A stretch of 7,699 bases of DNA from an uncultured Prevotella sp. GTDB lineage: Bacteria > Bacteroidota > Bacteroidia > Bacteroidales > Bacteroidaceae. The notes below the pieces were generated by a model, which had not been told where the DNA came from, ran no database searches, and worked only from the letters and a program-made list of their open reading frames with translations. This document shows positions 6,522 through 7,699 of this stretch, piece after piece. The stretch is from assembly GCA_937901345.1 (NCBI GenBank), contig CALCHM010000156.1, positions 1 through 7,699 on the forward strand, read 5' to 3'. Each line of letters opens with the position of its first letter. Position 1 is the first letter of the stretch. A program made the translations under genes and the position numbers.

Positions 6522-6944
6522 ATGGAAGACACATTTTACATACCCGAAGGAAGCGTAGGGGTTGTTACTATTTGTAATAATAAAGAAGGTACATTTCTCA
6601 ATGTATTAACAAAAAATAAATCTCATCGCGACATCCTTTGCCGTGTAGGGGATATGATAAATATCATCATCCACACTCCTGATAGTTTTGGTATTTCACA
6701 TTTGTCTTCTTCCAAAGAGGCTGATAGCCCTCCTTCAAACTTTGTTGTAGCAATAAACGAAAAGACTACACAAATCCCGTTCGTTAAAGGTGAAGGTAGT
6801 GCTTCAGTTTGTGTTATCACAATGAAAAATGGAACAACCACAATAAATGTAGGTACTATTGTGACATTCCCAAAAGAAAATCCTACAGATTATATCAATG
6901 AAGAATTACAACACGGAGATAGCGTTTCTGTAAGTATTGGATAA
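6522..6944 (+). CDS. Hypothetical protein, AT-rich, unrecognised
   Basis: 140 residues; I do not recognise the family. It is hydrophilic overall, with no signal peptide or membrane span. Alternating hydrophobic and polar residues (VGVVTI, MINIII, FVVAIN, VCVITM, TTINVG) suggest a mostly beta fold, perhaps two similar halves: each half holds a beta-rich stretch followed by a Gly-containing turn. Two internal cysteines (about 18 and 40) and one at about 96 form no metal motif. The ATG lies 12 nt after the trmD stop and in the same frame; there is no clear ribosome site, so coupling to trmD is likely. Composition is AT-rich: 40 of 120 bases GC over 6661-6720 plus 6841-6900, well below trmD and the phosphatase. 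This suggests acquisition or relaxed codon selection. Long continuous ORF in operon context supports a real gene; function unknown. Confidence 0.65.
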   Translation: MEDTFYIPEGSVGVVTICNNKEGTFLNVLTKNKSHRDILCRVGDMINIIIHTPDSFGISHLSSSKEADSPPSNFVVAINEKTTQIPFVKGEGSASVCVITMKNGTTTINVGTIVTFPKENPTDYINEELQHGDSVSVSIG

Positions 6945-7020
6945 CCCCAATACAAATGGTTTTCTGTGTGTTGCGAAAAAACGAACGGCAAAACTCATCC
7001 CCTCAAAAACTAACCCCAAT
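6942..7020 (+). repeat. 10-bp direct repeat TAACCCCAAT bracketing the gap before the phosphatase
   Basis: TAACCCCAAT occurs at 6942-6951, where it begins with the stop codon of the 140-residue gene, and again at 7011-7020, where its last two bases begin the ATG of the phosphatase. The following bases are also alike (ACAAAT and GAAAAT). The 59 nt between hold no hairpin, promoter match or gene that I can support. It could be a duplication scar or chance. Confidence 0.55.
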
Positions 7021-7627
7021 GAAAATTCTCTTCGTATGCCTCGGCAACATTTGCCGCTCCGTCACGGCGGAAGAAGTGTTTCGCACGCTTGCTCGTAGGG
7101 CAGGTGTGGGCGACCAGTTTACGGTTGATTCGGCGGGCATGATTGACTATCACGAAGGCGAATTGGCCGATAGTCGTATGCGTGCTTGTGCCCAGCGCCG
7201 TGGGTATCACCTCACACACCGTTCGCGCCCCGTGCGTAAGGAAGATTTCTCGCGCTTCGACCTCATCGTGGCGATGGACGATAACAACGTGCGCCAACTT
7301 CATAATGCCGCCCCCTCGGAAGAGGCAAAGCAGAAGGTCGTGCGCATGGCGGACTACCTCACGGAGCACCCTCACACCTTCATCCCCGACCCCTATTACG
7401 ACGGCCCCGAGGCGTTCGACCTCGTCGTTACCCTGCTCGAAGATGCTTGTGCGGAGTTGTTGAGGAGGGTGGAGCAACATGAATATGACCCAACTTTAAT
7501 GTCAGAGGAAGAATTCTTTCAGAAAATTAATGAGGCAGAGGAAGCATATAACAATGGTAAATATACCACTCTGAACCCAGGGGAATCAGTCTCTGACATG
7601 TTAAAGCGTTGTGGGTATGATATTTGA
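7019..7627 (+). CDS. Low-molecular-weight protein tyrosine phosphatase with C-terminal extension
   Basis: Cysteine-based phosphatase acting on phosphotyrosine proteins in the cytoplasm. The P-loop is CLGNICRS with nucleophile Cys7, Arg13 and Ser14. The later general acid is Asp124 in DPYY (124-127), and SAG and VAMDDNN follow the family pattern. I chose ATG 7019 because MKILFVCLGN is the family N-terminus; the in-frame ATG at 6956 adds 21 residues of no family likeness. The usual family length is about 150-160; this ORF has 202. The enzyme ends near residue 154 and the remaining 48 residues are an AT-rich, antitoxin-like tail (separate entry). The P-loop is followed by Val15-Thr16, where most members have Pro. 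Known relative: Porphyromonas gingivalis Ltp1, which affects exopolysaccharide and community growth. Third gene of the trmD unit. Confidence 0.9.
   Translation: MKILFVCLGNICRSVTAEEVFRTLARRAGVGDQFTVDSAGMIDYHEGELADSRMRACAQRRGYHLTHRSRPVRKEDFSRFDLIVAMDDNNVRQLHNAAPSEEAKQKVVRMADYLTEHPHTFIPDPYYDGPEAFDLVVTLLEDACAELLRRVEQHEYDPTLMSEEEFFQKINEAEEAYNNGKYTTLNPGESVSDMLKRCGYDI
7479..7627 (+). other. AT-rich antitoxin-like tail of the phosphatase; possible separate 42-residue ORF
   Basis: The last 48 codons change character: GC is 48 of 120 bases at 7501-7620, against 75 of 120 at 7321-7440. The encoded MSEEEFFQKINEAEEAY, NGKY and PGESVSDMLKRCGYDI resemble, from memory, small antitoxins paired with RelE/ParE-type toxins in Bacteroidales; this is unverified. 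A second frame begins here too: GGAG then ATG at 7479 encodes MNMTQL and stops at TAA (7497-7499), which overlaps the ATG at 7499 as TAATG. One added base would join the pieces into a typical antitoxin N-terminus. So it may be a gene fused to the phosphatase frame by a one-base loss, or a separately translated 42-residue protein. No toxin ORF follows inside the window. Confidence 0.45.
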
Positions 7628-7699
7628 AATCCTCGTATGGGCATTATGATGATAAATAGTTGAAAAAAAGGCAATAATATAGGAGTTTACCCTCTACTA
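7628..7699. other. AT-rich end of window with no supported gene
   Basis: The 72 nt after the phosphatase stop contain an ATG at 7636 and two adjacent ATGs just beyond it, all stopping within nine codons at TGA (about 7660). There is an A-run but no hairpin, so I see no terminator. A toxin partner for the antitoxin-like tail would be expected here and is absent or broken. Confidence 0.5.

Noticed and set aside
6956..7018. Upstream in-frame ATG for the phosphatase
   Set aside because: Its 21 residues are unlike the family; MKILFVCLGN at 7019 matches the expected N-terminus exactly.

Overview
The window looks like a chromosomal segment of a Bacteroidetes bacterium, most likely Bacteroidales. 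The reasons are several copies of the TAnnTTTG -7 promoter element in front of genes, a PheS gene with no PheT beside it, a PheS with the C-x2-C-x4-C-x2-C insert, and a small protein resembling the Bacteroides-type DUF5053 family. Base composition is moderate (about 50-60% GC in the ligA, trmD and phosphatase stretches I counted by hand), with three distinctly AT-rich patches. The genus cannot be told from this alone.

Layout. 1-1043 (-) is the N-terminal 347 residues of an exported patatin-like phospholipase that runs off the left edge. Its promoter region interlocks with that of pheS (1123-2148, +), the phenylalanyl-tRNA synthetase alpha chain. A strong, probably bidirectional terminator (2182-2229) separates pheS from dapA (2288-3163, -), the first committed enzyme of lysine/diaminopimelate synthesis, which has its own promoter. 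ligA (3327-5339, -), the NAD-dependent DNA ligase, uses a GTG start and lies 12 nt behind a small DUF5053-like gene (5352-5684, -). Back-to-back promoters at 5756-5793 drive that pair leftward and, rightward, trmD (start corrected to 5835), an unrecognised AT-rich 140-residue gene (6522-6944) and a low-molecular-weight protein tyrosine phosphatase (start corrected to 7019). The last 72 nt hold no gene I can support.

The large genes are housekeeping: tRNA charging, tRNA m1G37 methylation, DNA ligation and lysine/cell-wall precursor synthesis. The unusual content lies in and between them. (1) pheS changes codon style abruptly inside its conserved core (between 1515 and 1594), as expected of a recombination junction or an assembly chimera. 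(2) The phosphatase carries a 48-residue AT-rich tail that resembles a small antitoxin and begins where an alternative ATG occurs. (3) Two AT-rich small genes sit exactly 12 nt from, and in the same reading frame as, ligA and trmD, each separated by a single stop codon. I see no CRISPR array, transposase, rRNA or tRNA. The most plausible 'new' biology is the set of small AT-rich cargo genes wedged into core operons.
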